This document shows, in pieces, positions 10,767-22,516 of a stretch of 64,000 nucleotides of DNA (the first letter of the stretch is position 1; each line of letters opens with the position of its first letter). A model generated the notes under the pieces. It did no database searches. It was not told the origin of the DNA and worked only from the letters and a program-made list of their open reading frames with translations. The stretch is from Oncomelania hupensis. Its lineage: Eukaryota > Mollusca > Gastropoda > Littorinimorpha > Pomatiopsidae. The DNA is taken from NCBI GenBank assembly GCA_036898135.1, contig CM072525.1, positions 49,553,858 to 49,617,857 of the forward strand, read 5' to 3'. The translations under genes and the position numbers were made by a program.

Positions 10767-12168
10767 ATGTGGAGGATGTTCAACAACAGTTCCAACGCGT
10801 CCAGACGTCCAAAACTGCTGGTCCAGACGGCATCCCAGCCAGGCTGCTGCGCGAGTGCGCCGAATCCCTCGCCCCCGCCTTCCAGCCTGTCTTTCAGCAG
10901 TCCGTCGACACCGGCGTGGTTCCCTCCCTCTGGAAATCCACCCTAATTGTCCCCGTCCCCAAGAAAGCCAAACCCTCCGAGTTAAACCACTTTCGAACCG
11001 TGGCGCTCACTCCTCTGGCAATGAAGTGCCTGGAGAGGATCATCCTCAAGTCGCTGCTGAAGACGGTGGAGCCTCAGCTGGACCCGCTCCAGTTCGCGTA
11101 CCGCGCAGGACGAGGAGTTGAGGACGCCATCGCCACGTTGCTGCCCAAGATCCTCACCCATCTGGACTCCCCCGGCAACTCTGCTCGTGTGTTATTTTCT
11201 GACTTTTTGTCTGCATTTAACACCATCCAGCGTCACGTCATGGTGCAGAAGCTGTTCGGTTTTCAGGTGCCGACAACGACCGTAAAGTGGATCCTGGACT
11301 TCCTCAGCGACAGAGAGCAGCGGGTGAGAGTGGGCGACGTTGTGTCATCGGCCCTGACTACCAACACTGGGGCCCCTCAGGGGTGTGTCTTGAGCCCCTT
11401 TCTGTACATTATGTACACAAATGCCTGTCGGTGCACCAAAGACAACACCTTGTGTGTGAAATTTGCTGACGATTCTGCAATTGTGGGTCTCATTTCCGAT
11501 GACGAATCCATAAAAAAATATCAAGAATCAGTAGATGAGTTTGCAGGTTGGTGTAGTGACCATTTCTTGGAACTCAATGTGACGAAAACTAATGAATTGG
11601 TTCTTGACCACAGGCGCAGTGCTGACCCGCCAGAGCCAATTCAAATTAGAGGTGAGGACATTGTGATTGTGGACACGACCAAGTATCTAGGCCTGACTCT
11701 GGACTCAAAGCTCAGCTTCAAAGACCACGTGTCATCAACTCAAAGAAGTGTCAGCAGAGGCTTCACGTCCTGCGAAGACTGAAATCCTTTGACCTTGACC
11801 CCAAGCTGCTTCTCAATTTGTATAGGAGCATGATAGAGCCCCTTCTTCTGTACTGCAGCCCTGTGTTCTTCCAGATGCTGTCGGTCACAGAGAAGAACAA
11901 GCTGCTAAAAGTAGCGCAAACTGCCTCAAAGATCATAGGCCTCCCCGTCCCCCCTCTGCCCGGTCTTTGCGAGAAAGCCTTCCTTCGCAGAGCGCGTGGG
12001 GTCTTGGCCGACACTTCGCACCCTCTGAACAGTGAGTTTGAGATCTTGCCATCGCAGTGCAGGTACAGAGTACCCAAATGCAACAAAGTCAAACTCAGGA
12101 ACAGCTTTGTTCTTAACGCAGTCAAATGCCTTAATGCGTTAGTCGGGCGGCGCATAGTACAGCGCTAG
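10767..12168 (+). pseudogene. Rex1/CR1-like non-LTR reverse transcriptase
   Basis: 5'-truncated LINE ORF2. The first frame (10769-11782) begins inside the RT fingers (KTAGPDGIPARLL), continues with the LNHFRTVALTPLAMK and LQFAYRAGRGVEDAI blocks, and has the catalytic FADDS box (VKFADDSAIVG) and the KYLGLTLDSKLSF block. A frameshift near 11755 moves the remainder into the frame starting at 11818 (YRSMIEPLLLYCSPVFF to the end at 12168). The Gln-Phe-Ala-Tyr-Arg block and C-terminal pattern are typical of the Rex1/Babar branch of CR1-like LINEs. It copies its RNA by target-primed reverse transcription; this copy is dead. Confidence 0.9.
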
Positions 12169-12362
12169 GACAGAATCACCCCAGATGGACTATTGTCAGT
12201 ATGTGTTAAAACCCACCCCCTTCCCCGCACTGTTTTGCTACCACCGACCCATTTCCACCACTTACCCCTTCTGAGAGTGCTCATTCGCGTAACCTATTTC
12301 ACCTGCTATGAACGTATTTGTTGTAATGGATCCTTTCCTACATGTAATGTAACCTATGTAAT

Positions 12363-12411
<49 letters not shown>

Positions 12412-12707
12412 GCGTGTGTGTATGTGTGTGTGATTACATGCATACGCACGCAAGGGTACAAATGTTCGTTTGAGCTGAATATTATACTGTAATAACGTAA
12501 TTGAGTGTGTGTGTTTGTGGGTGTGTGTGTGTGTGGGTGTGTGTGTGTGTGATTTGTGGTGTGGTTTTTTTTCCCCTCAATGTTATGTTACTATTCCATT
12601 TCTGTCACTGTGTTTATTGCCATTATAAAATATTGTCTTGTCTTGCAAAGCGACAACCCACATTTTTCTTTCTGAGAAATAAAGAATGCATTGACTTGAC
12701 TTGACTT
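12169..12707 (+). repeat. LINE 3' UTR with (GT)n and (TTGAC)n tail
   Basis: The 3' UTR follows the stop at 12168 and includes GT microsatellites (12365-12405, 12505-12550), an AATAAA-like signal (GAAATAAAGAATGC) and a terminal TTGACTTGACTTGACTTG tail at about 12690-12707. It then returns directly to TAATGTAATG of the host repeat. Confidence 0.85.
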
Positions 12708-12723
12708 GTAATGTAATGTAACA

Positions 12724-13205
12724 TTCCAGGTTCCTATGACGATGTTGTTTCTCGTGCGGATCTTGCTAAATTGTCCATCAGTAGTATACTTATCACCTCC
12801 GTCCTGGTGGCCAACGGAAGGCGCGGTCCTTGCTGACCCGGGCGACGTCCGATCCGGTATGGAATTAGTGGATAGTTCATCATGTAGTGTGTCTTGGGCA
12901 AAAAAAGACCTGGCGGTGCCCAATCCTCTCCAGGCTGTTGGCAACAGCCGAAATCCACAAATACAGTGTTGCTCGCCTTGGCCCTGAGCACGTGGTCGTT
13001 GAACCTGTAGTAACGTGAGGTTCCTCCGCCCTGAATGAATATTGAGGTTTAACGTCTACACCCACGGTAATCTCCGCCCTGACCGGTGACTTCTGTGTAG
13101 AAGACTTTCGCCCAGTGATGGCGTGCTAACATCATCCCTGTTAGTCGCCTCTTACGACACTCCGGGAAACGTTGGGTCTATTCTATTTAGTGCCCGAACC
13201 CACAG
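12724..13205 (-). repeat. Endonuclease-type LINE 5' end
   Basis: On the minus strand it starts at 13205 with CCTGTGGGTTCGGGCACT, runs through a long 5' leader and ends in coding sequence reading NNIVIGTWNV, the start of an AP-endonuclease domain. The same sequence occurs on the plus strand at 35.95-36.2 and 37.7-38 kb. Truncated at 12724 by the (TAATG)n tail. Confidence 0.8.
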
Positions 13206-13207
13206 GA

Positions 13208-13446
13208 CTTCCTATGTTATTATTATTTAGCAATGTAGGCAGTTTGTATGTATGTTTTGTTGATATTTTATTATGATGTTTATCTTCTATTTTGTTTTTG
13301 TAAACGGGGTTCGATAAATTAGAGCGTAGCCTCAGCGTCCCCTGCGTGGGATGTCTTTATTGTAAAGTGACCGGCTGGTGGACTGCCTTCAGTGTTACCA
13401 CTAGGGTTGTTTCGGCAGATCTTTTTTTTTGGATCAGGGGTGAGTC
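13208..13446 (+). repeat. Interspersed repeat family A, copy 3
   Basis: ATTATTTAGCAATGTAGGCA to GGTTGTTTCGGCAGATC, as in copy 1; the 3' part is replaced by a TAA microsatellite. Confidence 0.85.
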
Positions 13447-13447
13447 C

Positions 13448-13448
<1 letters not shown>

Positions 13449-13501
<53 letters not shown>

Positions 13502-13525
13502 GCTTCCTAGCCTAATTATAATAAA

Positions 13526-13605
<80 letters not shown>
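13449..13605. repeat. (TAA)n microsatellite
   Basis: Two arrays of TAA (13449-13500 and 13530-13605) separated by AGCTTCCTAGCCTAATT. They produce long meaningless Asn, Ile and Leu frames on both strands. Confidence 0.97.
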
Positions 13606-13606
<1 letters not shown>

Positions 13607-13680
13607 CTCTTCACTTTGCAACACTGTAAATGTTTGCAATGCTGGCTTGTGTTCTGTTTGAATGTTATAAATGGTTGAGT

Positions 13681-13845
13681 GGTCAGCAGAAATTTAACAC
13701 ATGTGGTCACCACAATTAGTTGTGTGTAAAATGACAATTTTGGCGGGAACGCGAATGTCGGCAGAAATTTAACACATGTGGTCACCACAATTAGTGGTGT
13801 GTAATGTCGTGACAATTTTGGCGGGAAAGTGAATGTCTTCAGAAA
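13681..13845. repeat. Tandem duplication, ~80-bp units
   Basis: CAGAAATTTAACACATGTGG, then GACAATTTTGGCGGGAA, occur twice in succession; a third, weaker version follows near 13890. Unknown function. Confidence 0.8.
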
Positions 13846-14786
13846 TATCGATGTCATGTGTTCGAATGTAAAAAGTTTGTGTGTGGTCACCAGAAAGTTT
13901 TACACGTGTGGTCACTAGAGTGCATGTAAAGTTTAATTTTGCTTTTATTGAGCTATCGAATATTCCACTACAAAATATGCTTCAGCAAAGGAAAATAAGT
14001 AAGATTGTAGTTTTCTGTACTTCTAACATCAAAAATGAAAGAGTCGGCACAACGGTGGAAAAAACTTCGCGTCAGCAGAACGACCAAAAGACAAAGATGT
14101 GTGTGTGTGTGTGTGTTTGTCAGGCCTATTTTCTCCGTACGGTATTTAAATATGTGACTTTTCCTTCAAGCAAGAAGTGATGGGGTATTTGGGGTTGGGT
14201 GGTGCGTGCGCGAGCGTCCTTTCTCGCACTAAACTAAACTAAGAAACTCAACTAGCGAAATAAGGTGTAAAAATACAAATATACATTTATTCAATAAAAC
14301 ATAATTGAAACCCCAATCAAAAAACAAAAGAATGAAACCAAAGAAAAGTATAAAACAAAATTAAAACGTAAAACAATCTAAAGCATATACAATTAAAACA
14401 TTGGCATCATCATAAATAATTTAAAAAATCTTGAACTGCTTCTAATTTAACACACACACATACAATATATACAAAATAATAATAAAACACACATATGTCC
14501 CCCCTGTTGTCCCTGTTCAGTCCTGTTATATAAAGCTGTGTGCACACTTCACCCTATGTATACTGTCACTGATGGCAAAGTCTGACTGCGCACTCCTTTC
14601 TTGACTTTCCTTAGCTAAAATGTTCTCCACACAGTTCATAATTGTATATGTATATAATTATGTCGTTTATGATGAACTAAAAACGATGTTACATAGAGTC
14701 ACTGGATATAGAAATCCACACTGTTCCAGATGTCTATAAAAATATGTATGTATGTATAAAAAAAAGAAGTGTAAATAAACTTCTTT

Positions 14787-15355
<569 letters not shown>

Positions 15356-16639
15356 AAGACAGAAGTTTATATATATATAAAAAGTTTATATATATAAACG
15401 ATATATAAACGAAATCCGTGACTTCCTCTGCCCTAGAATGTCTACTTGCCAAACGGCCCCCTATTTCTGTTGACTTCTCCCCTCCTCCTTCCCCTTCCCG
15501 TAGCCCTAGATGACCCTAAGCGCTATGGAAAGATCTTCGGTGGTACCGTGGTACGCCCCTTGTCGATGACGCAATAGTCAATACCCAAGACAACAACAGC
15601 AGCGACCTCCACCCTCACACTGCTACTGCAAGCACTGCCCTCTCAACCACAGCAACGGAAGCAACAACCAAAGACAAGCAAGGACAAATCCATTCTGAAA
15701 ACAATAATAATACAAACTACTTTTCTAGCATAACTTTTATATACGTCTATTACTTTTACAACAATTGTCTGCTCTCCTCCTGAAGAAAAAAATTACATGG
15801 TTTTATTTTCACAATTATTTCCATTTCGTTGCACTCATACAATTTATACAAAATACAACCACCAAAACATTTCCACAATATTTAACATACATTTGTTTCG
15901 TTTATATCGTCTTTATACAATTTACACTTCACCTCTCTTCTGTTGAGTCTAACTGACTGCTTCCACTCATCGTCATGTTATTTACAACAAAATACAATTT
16001 AACATTAAAAAAACTGTGCTAAATACAATATCATCATAATTAACATGTTTCAATAAAAGTTTAAAGACATACAATTTCACGTTCTACATTCTCTTTCATA
16101 CAATTTTTTACTTCAAGCCCTCCCTAAATAGTTTTCTCCCCCTTCTCTCATTGACGATCGTTAGAGACAGGATTCCCGAGGTCGAATTTCACTTACCGAC
16201 TTGTGATTAGAGATTTTCTCTTTAGACATCACATAGACAACGCCCGATGACGCTCCATAGACGGGTGAAAGCTACCCAGCTCTCAATAACCCATCAGCCT
16301 CCGTGTGTCCCACTCTGACAACAATCCGGATTCTGGCTTAATGTCTCACCAACCTGGGTTTCCTCCCTACACCTCTTTACGATCCGACTACCTCCCAAGT
16401 CCAGTATCGAATGAAAGTTCCAGCCAAGTTTCTGTAATATGCATCTCAAACTGAGCTCAACGATTGGCTCCTTAAAACTGCAAAAACAAGCTCCATTCTG
16501 ACCGCACGTGCTAACATACATAACCCATTATACAATTTCTTGACCCAGACTCTCGCAGAACGACTTGTTATTGTCCATTAGCTGAAAAACAAGGTGCCCA
16601 CACCCCTCTTCCACAGTTTTGCTTTGACAGTGTTTAAAC
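15356..16639. other. No gene recognised
   Basis: AT-rich anonymous sequence without coding, repeat or RNA signals I can support, apart from short (TATA) remnants near 15370-15395. Confidence 0.55.
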
Positions 16640-16737
16640 CCATCTCATTCCCGAGTGTTGTTTTGTTTTTATTGTTATTTGTGGTCCTGATTCGGCTGCA
16701 CCTAAAGCAAGAACCATGTAATGTAATGTAATGTAAT
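16640..16737 (+). repeat. Interspersed repeat family A, 3' fragment (copy 5)
   Basis: GTGGTCCTGATTCGGCTGC, ACCTAAAGCAAGAACCATG and (TAATG)n match the 3' end of the family. Confidence 0.75.
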
Positions 16738-16892
16738 TGTTATTTTGCCTTAGGTGAATGGTGTTCAATGGCCGAACAGGGAATAGTTTCGTGTTACGGG
16801 GCTCATCCTCTCGACTTGGAACGTGTTGAAGACCCTTCTTATAAAGGAGAGATGTGCAAGTACGCATTTCACTTCAAAGACGACAGCAATTA

Positions 16893-16899
16893 TGATGAC

Positions 16900-16969
<70 letters not shown>
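16893..16969. repeat. (GAT)n microsatellite
   Basis: About 25 GAT units, giving poly-Asp, poly-Met and poly-Ile frames. Confidence 0.97.
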
Positions 16970-17027
16970 GTCATCCACTGCCTCAAATGTGGGTGCACCA
17001 GTGTGTGCTCAAAACCACCCCCAAAAC

Positions 17028-18082
17028 TGTGATAAGAGGCCAGATTTACCCAGCACGATAGCTTCTCGCCTTGCTCTGCCGGCCGTAACCTTAGTATGGG
17101 AGGCAAGATATAGCAAACGCGCGCGCATTTGCACAAGCATTTGCACGAGCAAATGCGCGAACCTCGCGCACTTAATCGCGCAAATGCGCGAGGTTCGCGC
17201 CTTTGCGCGAGCAAATGATAGCGCACTTCCTCGCGCATTTGCTCGCACGAGCAAATGCGCGTGCGTTTGATATATTCCGCTCCATAAACTTAAAAATTAT
17301 ACCCGGAAAAGAATGTGTATGTAAAAGAATTTGAGACGTGCACAAATTAAATGTTTCTTGCATTTATTAGTAATAATATTACTAATCCTACATTCACATT
17401 TTGAGTTTGACTTGCCGCCATTCGTATCACAGATAAGACACCCCACACGTTCTTGCGCGGAAGAAAAAAATATACCCGTTTCTATATATATATATATTTA
17501 CATATTAATTACTAATACTTTAATAATATTTTACAATAAAAGCTATCCTAAACCATTGAGACAGTTATTTCAATTGTATTCTACTTAGAAATTAAGTTTA
17601 AGGGCCACAAATATTACGTAAATATTTAACATCAAACTAATGTGGATAAATACAAAATATCTAGGTCGGAGATCTAGAAGAAAAAAAAACATGTGTTTAT
17701 TTTCAGTTCCTTTCCATTGACAGTTTTCAGCAAAACAACCTATAGCAACGGGCGTAGCAACCGATCGAGCAAATGATCGCACACTTGCTCGCGCATTTGC
17801 TCGAACACTTGCAGGAACAAATGCACGAGCAAGTGCGTGAGATTCGCGTATTTATTCGTGCAAATGCGCATGCGTTTGCTATATCTCGCCTCCCATACCT
17901 TAGTAAAGTAATGTTGCTCTGCAGCGGATGACAGAAGTCTGCTGTGGGCTACACTTTTGTATGCTGACGCTGGCTCAGTGAGGCAGTGACATTATTCAGC
18001 TTTCATATAGCAGTAGTATCGCCACCCAACGCTAGAGGGCGACTCTTATGGTTTTAGTTTTCCCGGGCTTCCTGATGACCAC

Positions 18083-18117
<35 letters not shown>

Positions 18118-18411
18118 ATCATTCGTCGTTCGACTTGCATAGAGACAGGAGCTAGGCTTTAACGGATCTCTCTACTTGAAGACTAACAGCAGGAACTGGT
18201 GAAATTCTATTCAACTTAGTTAGTCACAGCCTGACATTGTCAAAAAGGTAAAGAACTATCTTTTGTTTCATAGCGATTTATTGATACTGTTGTTGAATTA
18301 TGTTTGCGAAGTTTGCCATGTTTAGAATTGTGATTGTTAGTAAAACTTTGCGTGACCACGTGGTGAACACGACCGGTTGCGACGCTATTAGTAGTCCCTA
18401 AGGACCCTCTG
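17028..18411 (+). mobile_element. Gypsy LTR, truncated at 3' end, carrying a MITE
   Basis: Plus-oriented LTR of the same family as the 5' LTR at 46.3-47.8 kb. It begins TGTGATAAGAGGCCAG at 17028 and is interrupted by the 801-bp element at 17096-17896. It resumes with TTAGTAAAGTAATGTTGCTC and contains the conserved CTGACATTGTCAAAAAGGTA segment near 18230-18252. It ends abruptly at CCTCTGTTGTTT (about 18411), where other copies continue. A (GA)n stretch (18076-18118) lies inside. The truncation point is the left edge of the Polinton integrase. Confidence 0.85.
17096..17896. mobile_element. 801-bp TIR element (hAT-like MITE) with 8-bp TSD
   Basis: Terminal inverted repeats of about 37 bp begin ATGGGAGGC.AGATATAGCA and are near-identical at both ends. 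ACCTTAGT is duplicated at 17088-17095 and 17897-17904. Other copies of the host LTR have one ACCTTAGT at this point (for example its complement near 47685), proving the insertion. Subterminal regions are packed with direct and inverted GCGCGAGCAAATG-like motifs. The middle is AT-rich with no transposase. An 8-bp duplication is typical of hAT, although the end sequence is not the classic CAGGG. Confidence 0.88.
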
Positions 18412-19116
18412 TTGTTTATAGCTGATATAGCTACCCGGTTTAAGGACGCTCATGCTCTTAGGACTAAAAATTCAGCTGAGGTCGCTCAAGCCTTAAATGC
18501 GATTTATTCAAGAGGGCCTCTAAGGTTCCCTAGACTTATTCAATGCGATGAAGGGTCTGAATTCAAAGGAGCTGTTAACCAGCTTTTGTTAAAACATAAT
18601 GTAACTGTTAGAAGAGGAGTTGTTGGATTGCACAGATCACAGGGTATTGTAGAAAACTTTAATTGGCAACTGGCAGAAAGATTATTCACTTATCAGTATT
18701 CAAAGGAGTTGTTTACTGAAACCACTAATACAGAATGGGTTGTTAGGCTGCCTCGAGTTTTAAGGGAAATGAATTCAGAACCAACCAGAGTTACAGGATT
18801 AAAACCAGTTGAGGCTATTAAAAAGAAACAGATTGTTGTTACCGTTTCAAAGCCTGGTCAGCCGGATCTAACTTTGATGAACAAAACTGTTAGATACCTT
18901 TATCAGCCTGGAGAAGTTGCTAATGACACTAGAAGACGAGCTACAGACCCAATTTGGTCATTAAGCGTTTATGAAGTTGACAGAGCATTATCTACTGATC
19001 CGCCTGTATATTATTTAAAACCGAGAAGCGATCATAGAACACCACAAAGAAATTTTGTAAAAGAAGAACTTCAGATTGTTCCACCAGACACAGAGCCATT
19101 AAGATTTTCTAATTAA
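18412..19116 (+). pseudogene. Polinton integrase, 5'-truncated
   Basis: Retroviral-type integrase of a Polinton/Maverick. The 234 residues start inside the rve core: first acidic residue D5 (IADIATRFKDA), second D46 (QCDEGSEFKG), and E81 (RSQGIVENFN). A strongly conserved Polinton C-terminus follows (VRYLYQPGE, RRRATDPIWSLSVYEVD, FVKEELQIVPP). The zinc-binding N-terminal domain is missing and there is no ATG: the frame opens at TTG directly after LTR sequence. The element's left inverted repeat is therefore lost. The stop at 19116 is native-looking; a 190-base AT-rich spacer separates it from the convergent ATPase. Family identification is firm. Confidence 0.93.
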
Positions 19117-19309
19117 GAAAAGATCCGCAAGGTTCAACTTTAAGTGAATTATAAAAGAACTTTAACTGAATTATAAAAGAACTTCCCTTCAACCTTTTTT
19201 TGACTTACCATTAGTTTACATGGAAACTAGTGACTTACATCTAACTTAATTAAGTCGACTTTTAAAAGAACTTATAACTTACAATAATTAAATTATAAAA
19301 AAAACTTAC

Positions 19310-19921
19310 TTACATAAGTATTTTATAGCCAGTTGGTTGGTCAGTTTTTAATAATAGTTTAAAATGTCTGCCTTTCTTTAGTTGCTCTTTTAATTTAATT
19401 CTTTCCTCTTTTGATTCAATTACGTCATTTTCTTTTAAACAGTTATCAAAGCTGTCACGGTCTTTACAATAAAACAGGCAAACAAATTTCACTTGTTCTC
19501 TAAAATCCTTTAAAATCGAGTTATACTTCTGCGTGATTAGCCACACATTTATTCCCACATGACGCCCACTGAAAGCTAGCTTGCTCAATACGTTCCGTTT
19601 TAATACAATATCTTTTTCTGCACTGCAATCATCGATTAGAAAAAGAATATTACCTTCATTTTCAAACTAGTTATAAAAGTAACTTAAATGTTCATTCAGT
19701 TTACCTCTAGGATTAACAACAAAGATATTTTCATCTGTCCATATAAATGACCTTTCTAAGTACGTTTTATTATATTGAACAGTGGGACAAAAAATTACTA
19801 TATAATCAAAGTGGCCTGCGTCATATTTTTCTAACAAATCCAGAACAAAGACAGTCTTTCCGCATGACGTCATGCCAACGATCATTCCGCAATGAGGATC
19901 ACGCGGTAACAAGGACGCCAT
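19310..19921 (-). pseudogene. Polinton genome-packaging ATPase (A32/FtsK-HerA type) with in-frame TAG
   Basis: The protein starts at 19921 with MASLLPRDPHCG and has a Walker A loop at residues 16-23 (GMTSCGKT). A Walker B-like ILFLIDD lies near 19625-19645 and a conserved GRHVGINVWLITQ sensor block follows. In the family it drives DNA into the capsid. An in-frame TAG at 19667-19669 divides it into 84 codons and a distal part of about 118 codons without its own ATG ahead of Walker B; both parts are in the same frame. It lies 2 bp downstream of the capsid gene on the same strand. The stop could be a nonsense mutation or a base-call error. Confidence 0.93.
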
Positions 19922-19923
19922 TT

Positions 19924-21197
19924 TTAATATACTAAATCTTTTAATCTTCCATTTTCAATGTTTAGCTGAGCATCCATAATTATATACATGTATACTGTAA
20001 CTGATTCTGACCTAGCACTTACTTCCCTATGCAATTCAATTGTTATACCATCTGTTCCGTTTTCAATTCTTCTTCCAGATCCATGAAGTTCATTGGTGGG
20101 TATGGTTCGAAAGTCTAACCACAATGCAAACTTATTCACCAGATAATCTTGCAGTCTTGTATCATGCAAATGAAGATCCTTTGAAATCAAATCCACAGTG
20201 TCAGTCCGTAATCTACCTCCACCCAAGATTTTCCTAATCTCATCAAACTGTTGAAATCCCATCATTCCATTAGCGAATAATTGATTAGGCTTACCTTCAA
20301 TCACAACAGACGCTTTTGAAATATTAGGATTTATAAAATTTTCACTGTCACGATTGTAATTAGATTCTTTCACAAACAACAACAGTACACCTTTAAAACT
20401 TCGAGCAGGTGAATTTATGTTGATAGTCCATAGTGCGTCTAATAAATCTTTATTAAATTGTCTGTAGCGAACGATCCTATCATAATAAATTGCTAGTTTG
20501 TCATATTGTCCCCTAATCATCCTACTGAGTTCAGCGTGAGTGACCACTTCATATTCAAGCGCGATGTCTGTAATTGTATAACTAGCATTATTGTCAGAGC
20601 TAATTACTACTTGAGAATAATCATTGAAAATAATTTCGTAAGACAGCCTATCGTTAAATGAACCTTGATGAAATGGCAGATGACTGTGTAGCAGTTCAAA
20701 ATCGAGTGGAAAATAAAACCTGTTTTTGTATACAGCAGCTAATGCATTTTCACCTTTGTTAGAAGTGACAGCATCGCCAGCTTTGATTCGAAGTTTCGCC
20801 ACATTGGCGGCTTGAATCCCCTGACCAACTAAATCTTCCCTTTCATATTTACTCAACCACAGATCTGTGTAACAAAACAAAACACCGGCGTCATCGATAC
20901 TTTGGATTGCCCATCAAGTTTAATAACCATTCTTTTAATTATAGCTCTACCTAGATTGTTGACTATGGTTCTGTTAGGATCGTCGTCAGAATTCAGACTA
21001 ATTTTAAATCCCAATTTAGGACTGCCTGGAACTATTACATCATCAGGACCTAAATTTGGAAATCTTATGGTTAGTAGCTGATTAGGCTCTAGGCTGCTTG
21101 GATTGTTTGTAATAATTATTGTGCTTTTGTCACCTTTAATGCCTAAAGGCATCCTCAATCGACGTGTAGGGTCTAACAAGTTTCCGTAGCTTTGCAT
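19924..21197 (-). pseudogene. Polinton major capsid protein (double jelly roll), frameshifted
   Basis: Two overlapping frames, 20853-21197 (N-terminal ~105 residues from MQSYGNLLDPTRRLRMP) and 19924-20880 (the remaining ~315), together have the length and motif order of the Polinton/adintovirus hexon. N-terminal landmarks are LTIRFPNLGPDDVIVPGS and INNLGRA-like NNLGRAIIKRMVIKLDG. In the second part there are FYFPLDFELL.SHLPF, FKGVLLLFVKE and the PNQLFANGM block. A single one-base frameshift near 20870-20900 breaks the gene. It forms the icosahedral shell. It is divergent from the 21230 gene with only 32 bp between starts. Confidence 0.92.
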
Positions 21198-21229
21198 TTT
21201 TAATGCGATAAAAAAAATTATATTTAAAA
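21198..21229. promoter_or_regulatory. 32-bp divergent intergenic spacer
   Basis: The only sequence between two divergent Polinton starts (21197 and 21230). It is A/T-rich (TAAAAAAAATTATATTTAAA-like) and must hold or abut both promoters. The same layout recurs at 23744-23762. Inference from spacing. Confidence 0.4.
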
Positions 21230-22516
21230 ATGGCAGAAGGCGGTGAAGCTCCGGATGAAGTGTTTAAACCTGATTTACCTAATGAAGACCACGACGTCAC
21301 ACTGCTTTCAATGGTAGGAGATGACATGAGCCAAACAAGACCAAGTATAGGAGAAGAATTACGTCAAGTAACTGAAACCCAAAAAGCCAGAAAAATCAAT
21401 AAATTTTACAATTACATCAGGCGCGAGTTACCGGATTATGTTAGTCCCAGCGACTTCGAACTAGACAAAAATAATCACTTGTTTATAAACACTATTGTAT
21501 CCGGTAAAAAAGTGAGAGTACAGTTAACTATGTTAAAGAATCCTGATAAATTTTATGCGTGGTCTACTTTGAAAACTAAACTCCCAGTGACTGTAATACG
21601 ATCATTGGGGCTTTCTGATAACAGAACATCGCAAGCATCGCAATATCGCCAAGCAGTAGCTTCACTTCAACGAATAGATGCATCGTTACCACATTCAGAA
21701 ATAGAACTACAAGACTTAACTGACTTAACTAGTTCTGCATTAAAAGTCAATACAGAATTAACAACCTTACAAACAAATGAGGACACCAATATTGATCAGG
21801 TTATGGAAACTATCAATGACCCACCATTATTGCCACTGCGTGAACTTCAAGGCTTAGATAAAGCTTTACAATCTGTGAGAGGGGAGACAATGATGAATTT
21901 AGCCAAGCTCGGTGAGCTCAACAAACATATAGAAAAACAAAAAAATAAACTAGCAGAAGCTGATGACGCCAACTTAAGCATTGAGGTAAAACAGATGATC
22001 CAAAAGAGGCTCGCAGACCTTTACACAGAACGTGCGGCGAGGCTAGAAGCCTTATCCATAAACAGAGAAAAATTAATAACTAATTTCGCCAGAATAAAAG
22101 AAACGGTGCATAAAATTTTACACGAAGACACTACACTTGCAGAAAGAATTCAAACACTGTTCAGAGAGCAAGGTGTTACAATATTTAGCATTCTTACAGC
22201 TGTTGGGATGACAATAAGCACACTAGTCTTAGCACTGACTAGAACCATAGGCATCAGTGCCGGTGGACCTGGCGTACCTGGTGGACCTGGCGGCAGTCCG
22301 GTTAAAGACTGGATTAAAAAGACGTTACAAAGCATAGCTAACTTATTGAAACGCCTAGGTGACAAACTTGTAGACGCACTTCCAGGAATAATAGGTTCTG
22401 TATTTTCATGGATATTTAATACTGCTTCTAAAGTTGTGGTTTGGGCGTCTGAGCATCTGTGGTCTTTGTTTATAATAATATTACTCTGGCTACTTAAAAT
22501 AGTAAATCCCAATTAA
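21230..22516 (+). CDS. Conserved Polinton protein with coiled coil and hydrophobic C-terminus
   Basis: An intact 428-residue frame. The acidic N-terminus is followed by a folded segment (SDFELDKNNHLFINTIVSG), then roughly residues 150-300 of long charged helices consistent with coiled coil. Next come a hydrophobic stretch (TIFSILTAVGMTISTLVLAL) and a Gly/Pro linker (GGPGVPGGPGGSP). The C-terminus is amphipathic to hydrophobic (VKDWIKKTLQSIANLL, LPGIIGSVFSWIF, SLFIIILLWLLKI). I recognise this architecture as a recurrent, unnamed Polinton protein. Its membrane-active C-terminus suggests a virion or membrane role, but no function is established. The 3' end overlaps the convergent gene at 22490 by 27 bp. 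Confidence 0.85.
   Translation: MAEGGEAPDEVFKPDLPNEDHDVTLLSMVGDDMSQTRPSIGEELRQVTETQKARKINKFYNYIRRELPDYVSPSDFELDKNNHLFINTIVSGKKVRVQLTMLKNPDKFYAWSTLKTKLPVTVIRSLGLSDNRTSQASQYRQAVASLQRIDASLPHSEIELQDLTDLTSSALKVNTELTTLQTNEDTNIDQVMETINDPPLLPLRELQGLDKALQSVRGETMMNLAKLGELNKHIEKQKNKLAEADDANLSIEVKQMIQKRLADLYTERAARLEALSINREKLITNFARIKETVHKILHEDTTLAERIQTLFREQGVTIFSILTAVGMTISTLVLALTRTIGISAGGPGVPGGPGGSPVKDWIKKTLQSIANLLKRLGDKLVDALPGIIGSVFSWIFNTASKVVVWASEHLWSLFIIILLWLLKIVNPN

Noticed and set aside
11763..12155. 130-residue minus-strand frame
   Set aside because: Antisense shadow of the Rex1-like LINE C-terminus.
13319..13661. Poly-Asn, poly-Ile and poly-Leu frames on both strands
   Set aside because: Products of (TAA)n arrays.
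16768..17061. Poly-Asp protein
   Set aside because: (GAT)n microsatellite; flanking residues have no protein-like pattern.
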